Assembly (NCBI RefSeq): GCF_950295315.1
Contig: NC_080171.1
Location: forward strand, 94,458,470 to 94,522,469
Direction: 5' to 3'
Length of the DNA: 64,000 nt
Source: Erinaceus europaeus
Taxonomy: Eukaryota; Chordata; Mammalia; Eulipotyphla; Erinaceidae
Below the pieces are notes generated by a model. The model saw nothing but the letters and a program-made list of their open reading frames with translations. It made no database searches and had not been told where the DNA came from. Both the position numbers and the translations under genes were made by a program. This document shows, piece after piece, positions 21,380 through 33,700 of this stretch (positions are counted from its first letter, which is position 1; each line of letters opens with the position of its first letter).

Positions 21380-22440
21380 ACAATATGGCTGAGCCTCTAA
21401 GACATTACTGAATGAGATAACTCAGATACAAAATAATCAAAAATTTCACATTTACAGACACCTAATACACAGCAAAGCAGCCAAAATTGTATAGTAGGGA
21501 AAAGGCCACTTCAGCAGATGGTGCTGGGAGAAACGGACAGTCACTTGTAGAAAAATGAAACTAGACCACCACTTAACACCATACGCCAAAATTAACTCAA
21601 AATAGATCAATAATCTGAAGATCAAACCTGAAGCTATAAAATACATAGAACATATTGGTGAAACACTTCAGGATCTGAATATCAAAAATGTATTTGAAGA
21701 GACCTCAAGCACCAGCAATCACCCTGGTGGCAATAAAATAATAAATAAATAATGTATTTGGAGAACCAACCCCATGGGTAAGTGAAACTACAACAAGATT
21801 AAATAAATGGCACTACATCAAATTAAAAAGCTTCTGCACATCAAAAGAAAACCCCAAAGGATAAACATGCAGCCAGCAACTAGAAGGTATTTATACGTCA
21901 TGCATCTGACAAGTAGTTGATATCAAACATCTAGAAATAATTCATAAAGCTCAGCAAAAAGAAAAGGGACAAGCCAATAACAAAAAGTGGACAAAAGATA
22001 TGAGTAGACAGATTTCTAAAGAAGAGATGCACATGACCCACAGACATATGAGGAAATGTTTCACTTCACTTGTCATTCGTGAAATGCACATTAGAACCAC
22101 ATTGAGATTCCACCTCACACCAGTGAGAAGCCGCCCCACCCCATCAACAAAACAGGAAATGTTAAGTGCTGACAAGAATGTAGAGAAAGAAGAGCTCTGT
22201 TACACTGCTGATAGTGATGCAAAATAGTGCCGCCATTATAGAAAGCAGTATGGAAAGTACTAAAACAAATAAAAATAGAAATACCTCATGATACAGCAGT
22301 ACAACTCTTAGGCATTTACTAATTCACTAATTCAAAGGGGTATATGCACCCTCATGGTCATAGCTGCATTAGTCACAATAATAAAAATATACAAGAACCT
22401 AAATGACCATCAATAGGTAACTTGGTAAAGAAGTTATAGG
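21380..22440 (+). repeat. L1 ORF2 C-terminal fragment
   Basis: Plus-strand L1, mostly 3' of the RT domain. The section at 22000-22227 still reads an open stretch with an MHIRTTLRFHLTPVR phrase typical of the L1 ORF2 C-terminus. It abuts an oppositely oriented L1 at about 22440. Confidence 0.75.
21702..21750 (+). repeat. very short SINE-I tail insertion in L1
   Basis: About 50 bases (AGCACCAGCAATCACCCTGG, TGGCAATAAAATAATAAATA) matching only the long-form 3' module and tail of SINE-I. They are flanked by AATGTATTTG at 21687-21696 and 21751-21760 within L1 sequence. An extreme 5' truncation. Confidence 0.7.
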
Positions 22441-24090
22441 ATGAATTATGCAGCTATGAACATAGGTGTACACATATCTTTTTAGATGGATGTGATTGAA
22501 TCCTTAGGCTATATCCCTAGGAGAGGTATTACTGGGTCATAAGGAAAGTCCATTCCTAGCCTTGAGGGTTCTCCAGACTGCTCTTCATAGGAGTGCACCA
22601 ATTTACATTCCCACCAGCAGTGAAGAAGGGTTCCTTTGTCCCCACAACCTCTCCAGCATTTGTTGCTGCTGTCATTTTTGATGTATGACATTCTCACAGG
22701 TGGTGAGGTGGTATCTCATTGTTGTTTTGCATTTCTCTGACAATCAGTGAACTGGAGCAATTTTTCATGTTTGTTGGCCTTTTGGATCTCTTATGTAGTG
22801 AATATTCTGTTCACATCCTCTGCCCATTTTTGGATGGGGTCATTTGCTTTTTTGTTGCTGAGTTTGGTGAGCTCTTTATATATTTTGGCTATTAGCCTCC
22901 TGTTTAATGTATGGCATGTAAAGATCTTCTTCCAATCTACGAGGGTTCTCTTTGTTTGGATGATGGGGTTTGTTTTTTGTTTGTTTGTTTGTTTTGCTGT
23001 GAGGAAGCTTTTCAATTTGATATAGACCCATTGATTTGTTTTTGATTTAGTCTTCCTTGCAATTGGGTTTGTGTCATCAAATATGTCCTTGAGGTTTAGG
23101 TGGGAAAGTGGTCTGCCAATATTTTTCTCTAAGTATTTGATAGTTTCTGGCCTAATGTCCAGGTGCTTGATCTGTTTGGAGTTGACTTTTATTGCTAGTG
23201 AGATAAAATGACTCAGTTTAATTCTTCTGCACCTTTCAACCTAATTTTCCCAGCACCATTTATTGAAGAGACCCTCTTTCTTCCATTTAATAGTTTGGGA
23301 CCCCTTATCAAAGATTAAATTCCATAGGAGTGGGGTTTATTTCTAGCCTCCAATTCTGTTCCATTGGTCTGTATACCTATTTTTGTTCCAGTACCAGACT
23401 GCTTTCATTATGATGGCCTTATAATATAGTTTGAGATCTGGTAGTATGATGCCTCCATTTCTGTTTCTTTTCCTCAGGATTGTTTTGGTGATTCTAGGTG
23501 TTGTCTGGCTTCATATAAATTACTGTAATTTTTGTTCTATTCCCTTAAAGAGAATTTGGTGGGACTTTGATGGGTATCGCATTAAATTTGTATGTGGTTC
23601 TCAGTAGAGTATTCATTTTGATGATATTAATTCTTCCAATCTATAATCATGGGATATCTTTCCATTTTGTGAGTCATCTTCTATTTCCTTGAATAGCGAC
23701 TCATAGTTTTCAGTATACAAGTCTTTCACTTCTTTGGTCAGGTTTATTCCAAGATACTTTATTGATTTTGATGCTACAGTGAGGGGAATGATTTCTGGAT
23801 ATATTCTTCTTCAGACTTAGTGTTTGTTTAAAGTAATGCCACTTATTTTTTATATTAATGTTGTAGCCTGACACCTTGCTATATTGCCTAATGATTTCCA
23901 GAAGCTTTCTGCTGGATTCTTTAGGTTTATCTATATATACTACCATCTCATCTGCAAATAGTCAGAGTTTGACTTCTCCCCTTCAATCTGTATTCTAAAT
24001 TCCTTTCTCTTGCCTGATTGCTATGGTGAGAACTTCTGATACTATGTTGAAGAGTAATGGAGATAGTAGACAGAGTTTCAGTATAAGAGA
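22440..24090 (-). repeat. L1 ORF2 fragment (C-terminus to RT)
   Basis: Minus strand. 22509-22697 reads the ORF2 C-terminal motif [19 protein letters not shown], and 23710-23946 the end of the RT domain. The RT active-site motif reads FADE (codon for E at 23947-23949) instead of FADD. Frames are broken. Closely parallel to 31220-32830. Confidence 0.85.
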
Positions 24091-25620
24091 TGGGAGATCC
24101 AGTTATGGAGATAGATGGTGGTAGGGTATGACGGTTATACTTAGTACAACTAAACTATACATTTAACAATAATTAAAATGCTAAATTTTACATTATGTGT
24201 ATTTTTACCAAAAGAAAAGTCTCATTTTAAATTAGATGGGTTTATAGGTATGGCTGTGTATTACCCATTGGTCAATAAAGAAGTACCTTTACGTGAAGAC
24301 CTGGACTCTTCATTTGACTCAATATTCTATCCCAACATCTTGTGAGAAACTACATGCTTTCTCTATGTGTTTGCCTGTCTCCATAAACATCTATAGAATA
24401 GCAAATGACAAATTATCTGAGACTCTAAGGAAAACACTGATATAAGTAGCCTTGATTCCTTGGTCCCTACTGAGAGATCTATTCTTCTAACAGATACAGT
24501 GTTTAATGATCTCCCAAGGGTTGAAGGATACCTCACTTGGGGGTGAAGTCATATACATGATAATCAGGTACTTCCAAGCCTCTAGCTTACCTTTTAACGT
24601 CATTGGGACCAGAGGAGGACAGATGATAGATACTTGGGTATGGAAGAAGGGCTCATAACTCCAGTGCATAGTACTATACTGAAGATCCATCTTTCAGGAG
24701 GAAGAAGAAAGTGGCCACACCAGGAGCTGATAACCTCATCTCTAGGCTGAGATATATATATATATCATGTCTTGACACCTCTCAGCATAAAATGGGGCTT
24801 TTCCTGTTTCATGGATGATGTGAACATTTCTTCAGTGCCTCACCCCTCCATTTGACCCTTAGAGATCAAGGTTGATAAAATTGAGTAGAAGTCGTTTGGA
24901 TCCTCCAAAGGCCAACCTGGAGGTCAGTGAGCCTGTCTTCTGCCATTATCCAACTTTTGTAGTCCTCTCTTTATCTAATGGCCTTAGACATCTCCCCACT
25001 GTTTAATTACTGAGTGTCATTTGTTCATCCCAACCAGAGGATCTGTCTTTTCGGGGGCCTTTCTGTTAGATTGCTAAGCTAATTTGGCCTAAGTCTAATT
25101 GATTAGAGAATTTATGATGCCTTCTTTAGGCACTTCAACTAGGATTCCAGGTTTACTAGGTATAAGTCTAATCACCAAGGACTGTTGAATACTATTACTT
25201 TGAGTTATATAATCGCCCCCTTGTTTATGGATACATGTACACCTATACCCAGTACCCTAAACGCTACCCCATAACTAGTATCTGTAACTTTGTTAGATGA
25301 TGTACCATCTAAAGTGGATGCAGGTAGTCCCATGTGTTAGGAAAGATCTCACCAGGTTTAAAGAGTTGCAAGGTTGCTATCACAGGTTCCGTATCTCTGG
25401 TTGCACACCACTGTAAGAATTAAGTAGTGGTATAATGTGAGATGGCAGCACCAGTAGCAATCTGGTTGAAGTCATCCTAGGTGGTGTGTGGCGGTTAGGA
25501 CAGAAGAAATATCAAGAAGTATGGGCATAGTCCTAGAGGTTCCATGACTAGAAGAAATGAGTATCTTAAAGAGAATGCAAAGGATTTCTCGTAGTCTTAG
25601 AAAGAGCTTAGAATGAATAA
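24091..25620. other. intergenic, partly family-B-like
   Basis: No gene. The part around 24900-25100 resembles 43090-43150 (CTTTTGTAGTCCT phrase), next to a family-B long copy, so some of it may be the unseen 5' extension of that family. AATAAAGAAG at about 24273 with a CCCAACA further on gives a weak LTR-like impression that I do not call. Confidence 0.4.
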
Positions 25621-25621
25621 T

Positions 25622-25860
25622 TGGGAGTCAGGAAGTAGCAGTAGGTTAAGCGCACGTGGCGCAAAGCGCAAAGACCAGGCGTAAGGATCCCGGTTGGAGC
25701 CCCCGGCTCCCCACCTGCAGGGGAGTCACTTCACAGGTCGTGAAGCAGGTCTGCAGGTGTTTTTCTTTCTCTCCCCTCTCTCCATTTCTCTGTGTCCTAT
25801 CCAACAATGACTACAACAATAACTAAAGCAACAAAAAGGAATAAATAAATATTTTTAAAA
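25622..25860 (+). repeat. SINE-I, short form, slightly deleted
   Basis: Head GGGAGTCAGGAAGTAGCAGT, a B-box GGTTGGAGCCCC, the CCTGCAGGGGAGTCACTTCA box, a shortened CT block, and an AATAAATATTTT tail. Confidence 0.85.
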
Positions 25861-25904
25861 TAATATTAATAATTTTATTAAAGCCAGGTGAGCTGAGGGG
25901 GTTT

Positions 25905-26160
25905 TATTATTTTTAAATATTTATTATTATTTATTTATGTATTCCCTTTTGTTGCCCTTGTTGTTTTATTGTTGTACTTATTGTTGTTGTCGTTTTTGTT
26001 GGATAGGAGAGAGAGAAATGGAGAGAGGAGGGGAAGAAAGAGAGGAGGAGAGAAAGACACCTACAAACCTACTTCACCACTTGTGAAGTGACTCCCCTGC
26101 AGGTGGGGAGCCGGTGACTCCAACCGGGATCCATACACCAGTCCTTGGGCTTTGCGCGAC
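25905..26160 (-). repeat. SINE-I, short form, head missing
   Basis: Minus strand: TATTTATTTATG tail at left, TTGTTG-rich block, GA block, and the CCTGCAGG box at the right. It ends inside the head at CTTTGCGCGA and a G-run (26162-26171). Confidence 0.8.
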
Positions 26161-26344
26161 TTGGGGGGGGGTTGTTTTTCATGTTAACCCAATGGTTAGC
26201 ATCTATAGTAATATAGTAGGCCTCACTTTGCTTTGTGCCATTTAGGGATATCTGAACATATTCATATTTTAGATATTGACATGGCCATATGGTCTTGATC
26301 TGTCTGGTCTAAAGTTGTACTTAACTTAGATGTTAAAAAAGCTG

Positions 26345-26425
26345 TATGTGCACTTATCCAGATTTTTGGTGGTGGGAATGGTGTGAAATTACCATTCTGT
26401 TGATTCTCATAAATCACTATTAATG
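26345..26425 (+). repeat. family-B or L1 3' terminal fragment
   Basis: Short piece with TTTTTGGTGGTGGGAATGGT and AAATCACTATTAAT, the shared 3' end of long family-B copies. Confidence 0.45.
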
Positions 26426-26589
26426 TGACATGTCAGAGGGGAAACAGATGTAATACTTCAGGTCCCTGTCTATCCTATAGTTTTAAATACAAACATTTGC
26501 TTTAGCCTAAGTATTCAATACCTCATATTTGTAAGATGATCAAACTCTGACACTGGGCATAAACTGTTCAAGGGGCTCTAAAAGTTTTT

Positions 26590-27945
26590 TTTTTCACTTT
26601 ATATTGAAGTAAAAATTTGTTTAAAACATTACATAGGTTTCAGGTGTACAGCATTCCAATTTTACAACTGTTTATACTCCACTACAATTGTCACCAAAAG
26701 TCTAGTTTCCATGCATCACCATGTATGTGGTCACAGTTGAGTAATTCATCTACCTTCTCTTCTTTTCCCATATAATGAATGCCATTTTGTCCTGATAATA
26801 TTAGAGTCTGTGTTTGGTTTGTTCACTTCTTTTATCTTTCACATATAAGTGAACTCATATAACATTTCTATTTCCCCCTCTGACTTACTGTACTTAGCTT
26901 AATTTCCTCTATGTCAATCCATGTTGTCAAAAGTGGCAAAAAAATCATCTTTTTCATAGCTAAGTGTTACATTTTTTTCACTTTATCCATTTATTCATTA
27001 GTGGGTTCTTAAGATGTTCCCCTATCGGGAGTCGGGCTGTAGCGCAGCGGGTTAAGCGCAGGTGGCGCAAAGCACAAGGACCGGCATAAGGATCCCGGTT
27101 CGAACCCCGGTTCCCCACCTGCAGGGGAGTCGCTTCACAGGCGGTGAAGCAGGTCTGCAGGTGTCTATCTTTCTCTCCTCCACTCTGTCTTCCCCTCCTC
27201 TCTCCATTTCTCTCTGTCCTATCCAACAACAACAATAAAACAACAAGGGCAACAAAAGGGAATAAATAAAATAAATAAAAATTAAAAATTAAGATGTTCC
27301 CCTATCTTGTTTATTATAAATAGTCCTGCAATGAATGTAGTGGTACATATGCCTCTTTGAATTCATATTCAAGTAAATATACAGACCTAGAATGCATGAA
27401 TCATACAGTATTTCAATTCTTAATTTGCTGATGGATTTCCATAGTGTTTTCCATAATGACTACATCAGTTTACATAATCACCAACAGTATACAAGAATTC
27501 TTTTTTCTCTACATCTTTGTTAGTAGTTGTTTCTCAGTTTACAACATAAATAGTTCTCAAAGTCTAAAGTATCTTATTGTGGCCAAAATTTACATTTCCC
27601 TACCAACAGGAGATGAATATTTTTCATGATAAGATTTGTATGGGATCTGTATATTTCTTGAGATAATAACAATTTTATCAATATTAATTCTTCCAACTTA
27701 TAAGTATAGAGTATTTCTTATTGTTTTTATTTTCTGTTCTTTTAAAATCATCATAATATCTTGCATATAAATTTTTCACCTACTTTGTTAAATTCATTCC
27801 TGGGTATTTTATTATCTTGGTGCTAATGTAAATGGAAGTATTTTCTTTATTTCTCTCTCTGCTATTTCATTATTTGCATATAGAAATGTAGTTACTAATT
27901 TTGTATCCTAAAACATTTTATTGAATGGCTAGAATCTTCACCTTT
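26590..27945 (-). repeat. old L1 3' region
   Basis: Minus-strand L1 3' UTR and ORF2 C-terminus, diverged. It runs on past the nested SINE at 27027-27290 and continues to about 27945. The left T-run is the A-tail side. Confidence 0.65.
27027..27290 (+). repeat. SINE-I, short form, with exact target-site duplication
   Basis: Near-consensus copy. Perfect 16-bp flanks AAGATGTTCCCCTATC at 27011-27026 and 27291-27306 show insertion into the older L1. Confidence 0.95.
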
Positions 27946-28560
27946 TTCTTGCTATGACAGCCACCTATGACTCAATTTTGCTCTATTCTACTGTCAAGAC
28001 ATTTACTTCTTACTTCCTTACTGCCACACATAGGCATGAAAGAAAGAGTTTAGCCAACAAATGACTGCCCACTTATAGATATAAATGGCCTAACTTCCTA
28101 ACATAAAGCTCCAGAAAATTATTCATAAAATATCTTCACCTCATCAGGGATCATAAACTTTCCAAACTCTAGACACTCTGTTTCTCAAACATAGAAACCC
28201 ACTCCACAAGTTTTCCCCAAAGAAATTAAAGCTAGGAACACTATCTTTAAGATAGGGTTATGTTTTTCTCACAGAAAAGTTCAGATATTCTGATACCTAT
28301 TTTTAGGAAAGGGGAGAAGGAGATTCTTCTCAAAGCACAATAGTCTGATGAGGTAAAATTGATTACTTCTTTCTTTAAGGCAGAATAAAATGAAAAGTTC
28401 AAGAGATAATTTCATACTCATTATAAATCAGTGACTAAGGCAGAATGAAAAGCAGGGCTGTGTGAGACCAAAACCGATCCATACTTCTGTCAGCCAGCCA
28501 CGCATAGGAAGTATAAATAACATCTGGATACTATAAGCCAGGAAAAAACATATAACACCC
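27946..28560. other. 5' flank of second OR
   Basis: No repeat recognised near the gene. GTATAAATAAC at about 28511 is TATA-like, but nothing here fixes a promoter. Confidence 0.35.
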
Positions 28561-28577
28561 TTATATTTTATTTGCAG
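28561..28577 (+). promoter_or_regulatory. splice acceptor for OR coding exon
   Basis: A pyrimidine-rich TTATATTTTATTTGCAG ends at 28577, 7 nt before the ATG. OR genes usually join one or more non-coding exons to the coding exon just upstream of the start. Inferred, not proven. Confidence 0.6.
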
Positions 28578-28584
28578 GTCAGCA

Positions 28585-29514
28585 ATGCTGAAGGGAAACC
28601 AGAGTCATATCACTGAATTCCTGTTACTGGGACTGACTAGTGACCCAAAACTGCAAGTGTGGCTCTTCATCAGTTTCTTGACCATGTACCTAGTCAATGT
28701 GTTTGGCAACTCAGTCATCATTGCAGCCATCCAAGGAGATGCCCGCCTCCATACTCCCATGTACTACTTCCTTTCTAACCTGTCTTTTGTGGATATCTGC
28801 TTTACAAATGTTATTGTGCCAAGGATGCTAGCAAATATGATGAGCAAAAACAAAAGGGTTCCGTTTGCCCAGTGCCTCACCCAGATGTATTTCTTTGTGA
28901 CATGTGCAATCACTGACAGCTTCCTGCTGGCTGCCATGGCCATTGACCGCTATGTGGCCATCTGTAACCCACTGCATTATACCACCACCATGAGCCCCAA
29001 GCGCTGTCTCCTCCTGGTGATAGCATCCTGGGTGGTGTCCCACCTCCACTCCCTCACACACACCATTCTCATGGCCCACCTCTCCTTCTGTGGGCCCAAC
29101 ATCATCCACCACTTCTTTTGTGATGTCCAGCCACTGCTAACACTCTCCTGTTCTGACACCTCTGCCAATGAGCTTTTGGCTTTCACAGAGGGCTCCTTTG
29201 TGATCATGAGTCCCTTTATCTTCATTATTGTCTCCTATGTCTTTATCACCCGGGCTGTTCTGAGAGTCCCTTCTGGGGGAGGCAGATATAAGGTCTTCTC
29301 TACCTGTGGCTCCCACCTCACAGTTGTGGCGCTATACTATGGAACAGCCATCTCAGTCTACATCCGCCCTTCATCCACCTACTCAGTAACAAAGGACCGT
29401 GTAGTCACTGTTATTTACACTGTGGTAATCCCCATGCTAAACCCTTTTATCTACAGCCTCAGAAATAAGGACATGAAACAAGCCTTGAGGAAGCTGACTA
29501 GGAGAAAAGAATAA
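28585..29514 (+). CDS. olfactory receptor, family 1 (paralogue of 48693)
   Basis: 309-residue class II OR. N-glycosylation site NQS at residues 5-7; GN at 41-42; LHTPMYYF at 55-62, with Tyr61 where Phe is usual; AIDRYVAIC around 119-127; ECL2 with the usual three cysteines; KVFSTCGSHL in TM6; and PMLNPFIYSLRN in TM7, preceded by Ile where Thr is usual. Subfamily cannot be named safely; the ECL2 and TM5-6 wording fits family 1. The gene pairs with the OR at 48693: codons 109-248 are identical in protein, the rest differ clearly (25 of 108 residues before, 9 of 61 after, by my count). No stop or frameshift. ATG chosen because it follows a strong acceptor and gives the usual N-terminus. Confidence 0.95.
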   Translation: MLKGNQSHITEFLLLGLTSDPKLQVWLFISFLTMYLVNVFGNSVIIAAIQGDARLHTPMYYFLSNLSFVDICFTNVIVPRMLANMMSKNKRVPFAQCLTQMYFFVTCAITDSFLLAAMAIDRYVAICNPLHYTTTMSPKRCLLLVIASWVVSHLHSLTHTILMAHLSFCGPNIIHHFFCDVQPLLTLSCSDTSANELLAFTEGSFVIMSPFIFIIVSYVFITRAVLRVPSGGGRYKVFSTCGSHLTVVALYYGTAISVYIRPSSTYSVTKDRVVTVIYTVVIPMLNPFIYSLRNKDMKQALRKLTRRKE

Positions 29515-30737
29515 CAGTTTATTGGGAGGTACTTTAAAAATATGTACGTATTCTGTGCATCATAAACCTCTATCATTTACCTATATTGGTATGTACTATT
29601 GTCTTTTTTGCTTCATTTGAGTTATAATTAATTACTACTATGTCCTACTAATTGGTTCCCACAACTCTTTCAGCACTTTCTTTCTTTTTTTTTTTTCCGA
29701 CATCAATATGTTCTACACTCATCGGCACTTTCTCTGCTCTAGTCCTGGAATCAGTTATTTCTCCAAAAAGGCTGAGTTTCCTGACATGTATGTTCTACTC
29801 AGATTCTGACAGTACATATGGAATTACTCCTTACCCGCTTGTGAATTTGACTTCTCTCTCTAGGACGAACCTTACACAGATGTTCTTCTCACCCTGTGTG
29901 GGGCCCCGACACCTACTGCTATATTGTCCTCAAGTATCAACACCATCCTGCCATATTTTCTCTGACTCCCCATACCAGATCGCCTGTTTGCAATAACACC
30001 TGTTTTGTCCTATTTTGTCTTTAAGTCTCCACACCGGGTTTTCTCCTTGAATGAAAACACTCTTTCTCATTCCATATGAACTCCAATGTCTTGTGTCAAA
30101 CTATCCCAACATCATACACACACTCTTCTCTATACACACTTCCCCTCTTCAGCTCTGGTTGTCCTTATGTGTGGATGCTATCTCCACTATTCTTAGGCTA
30201 TGTATTTGCCTGGGGTCTATAAGAAAACAAAATTAAAAAAAAAAAACTTGACTTATCTGATTATTAAGTCTTAAAAGCCAGAAGATCTGCAGTTTAGCAA
30301 GTCAGAGATCCCACACAGTCCATTACTCAGTTCCAGTCTGAGTACAAGTTCAAACAAAGGAGATAACTGTTATATCTTGGTGACAATCTGGAAAAAGGAG
30401 GAGATTCTCATCCAGCCTTTCTTTTCTACTTAGGCTTCAATGAAAATTCATTAAGCCACCTGCTTTGCCATTGTAGGCTAAGACTTGAAGGAAACATCTC
30501 AGATTCTCACATGTGGGATGAAAATAGTCAAATGGTTTCAAATATCACTCCACAGTTTTCTCACAAATTACAAAGGAGAATTTCTTTCATATATAATGAA
30601 AGACTTGTTTGAAACTGTCTTGACAAATAAACCTTATAAGACAAATGTGTGACATGTCACTATTTTCTTACTGCTGCAATGGAATGAGATGTATATGATA
30701 GCTCCTATGTTGCAGTCTGGTAAAAAAAAATGTTTTT
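29515..30737. other. 3' flank of second OR, intergenic
   Basis: AT-rich. An open frame at 29652-29996 shows no family I can see. An A-run is at 30236-30246. No gene called. Confidence 0.45.
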
Positions 30738-30978
30738 AAGACATTTTCTTTTTTTTTTATTGGGGAATTAATGTTTTACATTCAACAGTAAGTACAATAG
30801 TTTGTACATGCATAACATTCCCCAGTTTCCCATTTAACAATACAACCCCCACTAGGTCCTCTGAATCCTTCTTGGACCTGTATCCTCCCCACCCACACAC
30901 CCCAGAGTCTTTTACTTTAGTGCGATACGCCAATTCCATTTCAGGGTCTACTTGTGTTTTCTTTTCTGATCTTGTTTT

Positions 30979-31498
30979 TCAACTACTGCCTGGGAGTGAG
31001 ATCATCCCATATTCATCCTTCTGTTTCTGACTTATTTCACTCAACATGATTTTTTCAAGGTCCATCCAAGATCGGCTAAAAATGGTGAAGTCACCATTTT
31101 TAATAGCTGAGTAGTATTCCATTGTGTATATATACCACAACTTGCTCAGCCACTCATCTGTTGTTGGACACCTGAGTTGCTTCCAGGTTTTGGCTATTAC
31201 AAATTGTGCTGCCAAGAACATATGTTTACACAGATCTTTTTGGATGGATATGTCGGGTTCCTTTAGGATATATCCCTAGGAGAAGAATTGCAGGATCATA
31301 GAGTAGGTCCATTTCTAGCCTTCTGAGAGTTCTCCAGACTGTTCTCCACAGAGGTTGGACCAATTGACATTCCCACCAGCAGTGTAGGAGGGTTCCTTTG
31401 ACCCCACAACCTCTCCAGCATTTGCTGCCGTTACCTTTTCTGATGTATGACATTCTCACAGGATTAAAATGGTATCTCATTGTTGTCTTTATTTGCAT
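30979..31498 (-). pseudogene. L1 ORF2 C-terminal region
   Basis: Two open pieces: 31226-31498 (cysteine-rich [18 protein letters not shown]) and 30979-31221 (with the WYIYTMEYYSAIKN phrase typical of L1 ORF2). They belong to one ancestral frame, now split by a break near 31225. Confidence 0.85.
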
Positions 31499-32294
31499 TT
31501 CTCTGGCAATCAGAGACTTGGAGCATTTTTTTCATGTGTTTCTCAGCCTTTTGGATCTCTTCTGTGGTGAATATTCTGTCCATGTTTTCCCACCATTTTT
31601 GGATGGGGTTATTTGGTGTCTTATTGTTGAGTTTGGCAAGCTCTTTATATATGTTGGTTATTAGCCTCTTGTCTGATGTATGGCATGTAAAGATCTTGTC
31701 CCATTCTGTGAGGGGGGGTCTCTTGGTTTGGGTAGTGGTTTCTTTTGCTGTGCAGAAGCTTTTTAATTTGATGTAGTCCCATAGATTTATACTTGCCTTA
31801 GTCTTCTTTGTAATTGGATTCGTTTCATTGAAGATGTCTTTAAAATTTATGCGGAAAAGAGTTCTACCAATATTTTCTTCTAATTATCTGATAGTTTGTG
31901 GTCTAATATCCAAGTCCTTGATCCACTTGGAATTTACTTTTGTATTTGGTGAAATACAGTGGTTCAGTTTCATTCTTCTGCATGTTTCAACCCATTGTTT
32001 CCAACACCATTTGTTGAAGAGACTCTGTTTTCCCCATTTCATAGTCTGAGCCCCTTCGTCAAAGATTAGATGTCCATAGATGTGGGGGCTCGCTTCTGGG
32101 CTGTCAATTCTATTCCACTAGTCAGTGTGTCTATTCATTCATGTTCCAGTACCAAGCAGTTTTGATGACAATGGCCATATAATACAATTTGATATCTGGA
32201 AGTGTGATGCCTCCAGTTCTGTTCTTTTTTCTCAAGATTGTTTTGGCAATTCTAGGTCTTTTCTGGTTCCAGATAAACACTTGTAGCATTTGTT

Positions 32295-33517
32295 CTATTC
32301 TCCTAAAAAATGTGCTTGGGATCTTGATGCATTAAATCTGTAGATGGCTCTGGGTAGTATATTCATTTTGATCATGTTAATTCTACCAACCCATGAACAT
32401 GGAATATCTTTCCACTTCTTTGTGTCTTTTTCAATTTCCTTGAGTAGTGACTCATAATTTTCAGTATACAAGTCTTTCACTTCTTTGGTTAGGTTTATTC
32501 CTAGATATTTTATTGTTTTTGTTGCTATAGTAAAAGGAATTGATTTCTGGATTTCAATTTCTTCTAACTTAGTGTTTGCATAGAGGAATGCCACTGACTT
32601 TTGAATGTTAATTTTGTAGCCTGACATCTTACAGTATTGCCTGATGATTTCCAAAAGCTTCTTGCTGGATTCCTTAGGTTTTTCTGTGTATACTATCATG
32701 TTATCTGCAAATAGGGAGAGTTTGACTTCTTCTCTTCCAATCTGTATCCCTTTAATTCCTTGCTCCTGCCTGACTGCTATGGCAAGAACTTCCAACACTA
32801 TGTTGAATAGTAATGGTGATAGTGGGCAGCCCTGTCTAGTACCTGATCTGAGGGGAAATGCTTCCAGTTTTTCACCATTGAGTATGATGTTGGCTGTAAG
32901 TTTGCTATATAAAGACTCCACTATCTTCAGGAATTTTCCATCTATTCCCATTTTTTGTAGTGTTTTGATCATAAAGGGATGTTGTATTTTGTCAAAGGCT
33001 TTCTCTGCATTTATTGATATGACCATGTGGTTTTTGGTCTTGCTTTTGTTGATGTGGTGGATCACACTGATTTACGTATATTAAACCAACCTTGCATGCC
33101 TGGGATAAATCCCTCTTGGACATGATGAAAAATCTTTTTAATATACTGCTGTATCCGGTTGGCTAGAATTTTGTTCAGTATTTTAGCATCTATTTTCATC
33201 AGAGATAATTGGTCTGTAGTTTTCTTTTTTGGTTGTGTGTCTGCTTTTGGTATCAGAGTGATGTTGGCTTCATAGAAGCTGGCAGGGAGTATTCCAGTGC
33301 CTTCAATCTTCTGGAAGACTTTTAAAAGTAGAGGTATTAGTTCTTCTTTGAAGGTTTTGGAGTATTCATTTGTAAAACCATCTGGTCCAGGACTTTTATT
33401 TTGGGGGATAGTTTTGATAACTGTTTCAATTTCATTATCTGTGATGGGCCTGTTCATGTTATCCACTTCCTCTTTACTTAGTTTTGGAAGTTGGTAGGTA
33501 TCTAAGAAATCGTCCAT
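32295..33517 (-). pseudogene. L1 ORF2 reverse transcriptase, broken
   Basis: Pieces 33062-33517 (start of [15 protein letters not shown]) and 32295-33065 (RT fingers and palm; [14 protein letters not shown]; and the active site). A frame break joins the two near 33063. The catalytic box reads FADN, with the last codon at 32700-32702, so the second metal-binding aspartate is lost by a G-to-A change on the coding strand. The piece downstream loses the frame at about 32295. Confidence 0.88.
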
Positions 33518-33700
33518 TTCTTCCAGGTTCTCTAGCTTGGTGGCATATAGTTGTTCAATGAAGCCTCACATGCTATGTTGAATTTCTGTGGTGTCTGTTG
33601 TGATATCTCCTCTTTCATTTACTATCCGATTTATTTGGGTCTTCAACCTTTTTTTTTTTTTTTTTTGGTGAGTCTAGCTAAAGGTTTGTTGATTTTGGTT

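Noticed and set aside
28828..29225. Minus-strand open frames that recur exactly at 48936-49333
   Set aside because: They are shadows of the OR genes. They match because of the gene-conversion block and not because they are genes.
32644..33084. 146-codon open frame, plus strand
   Set aside because: Antisense to the L1 reverse transcriptase. No independent signal.
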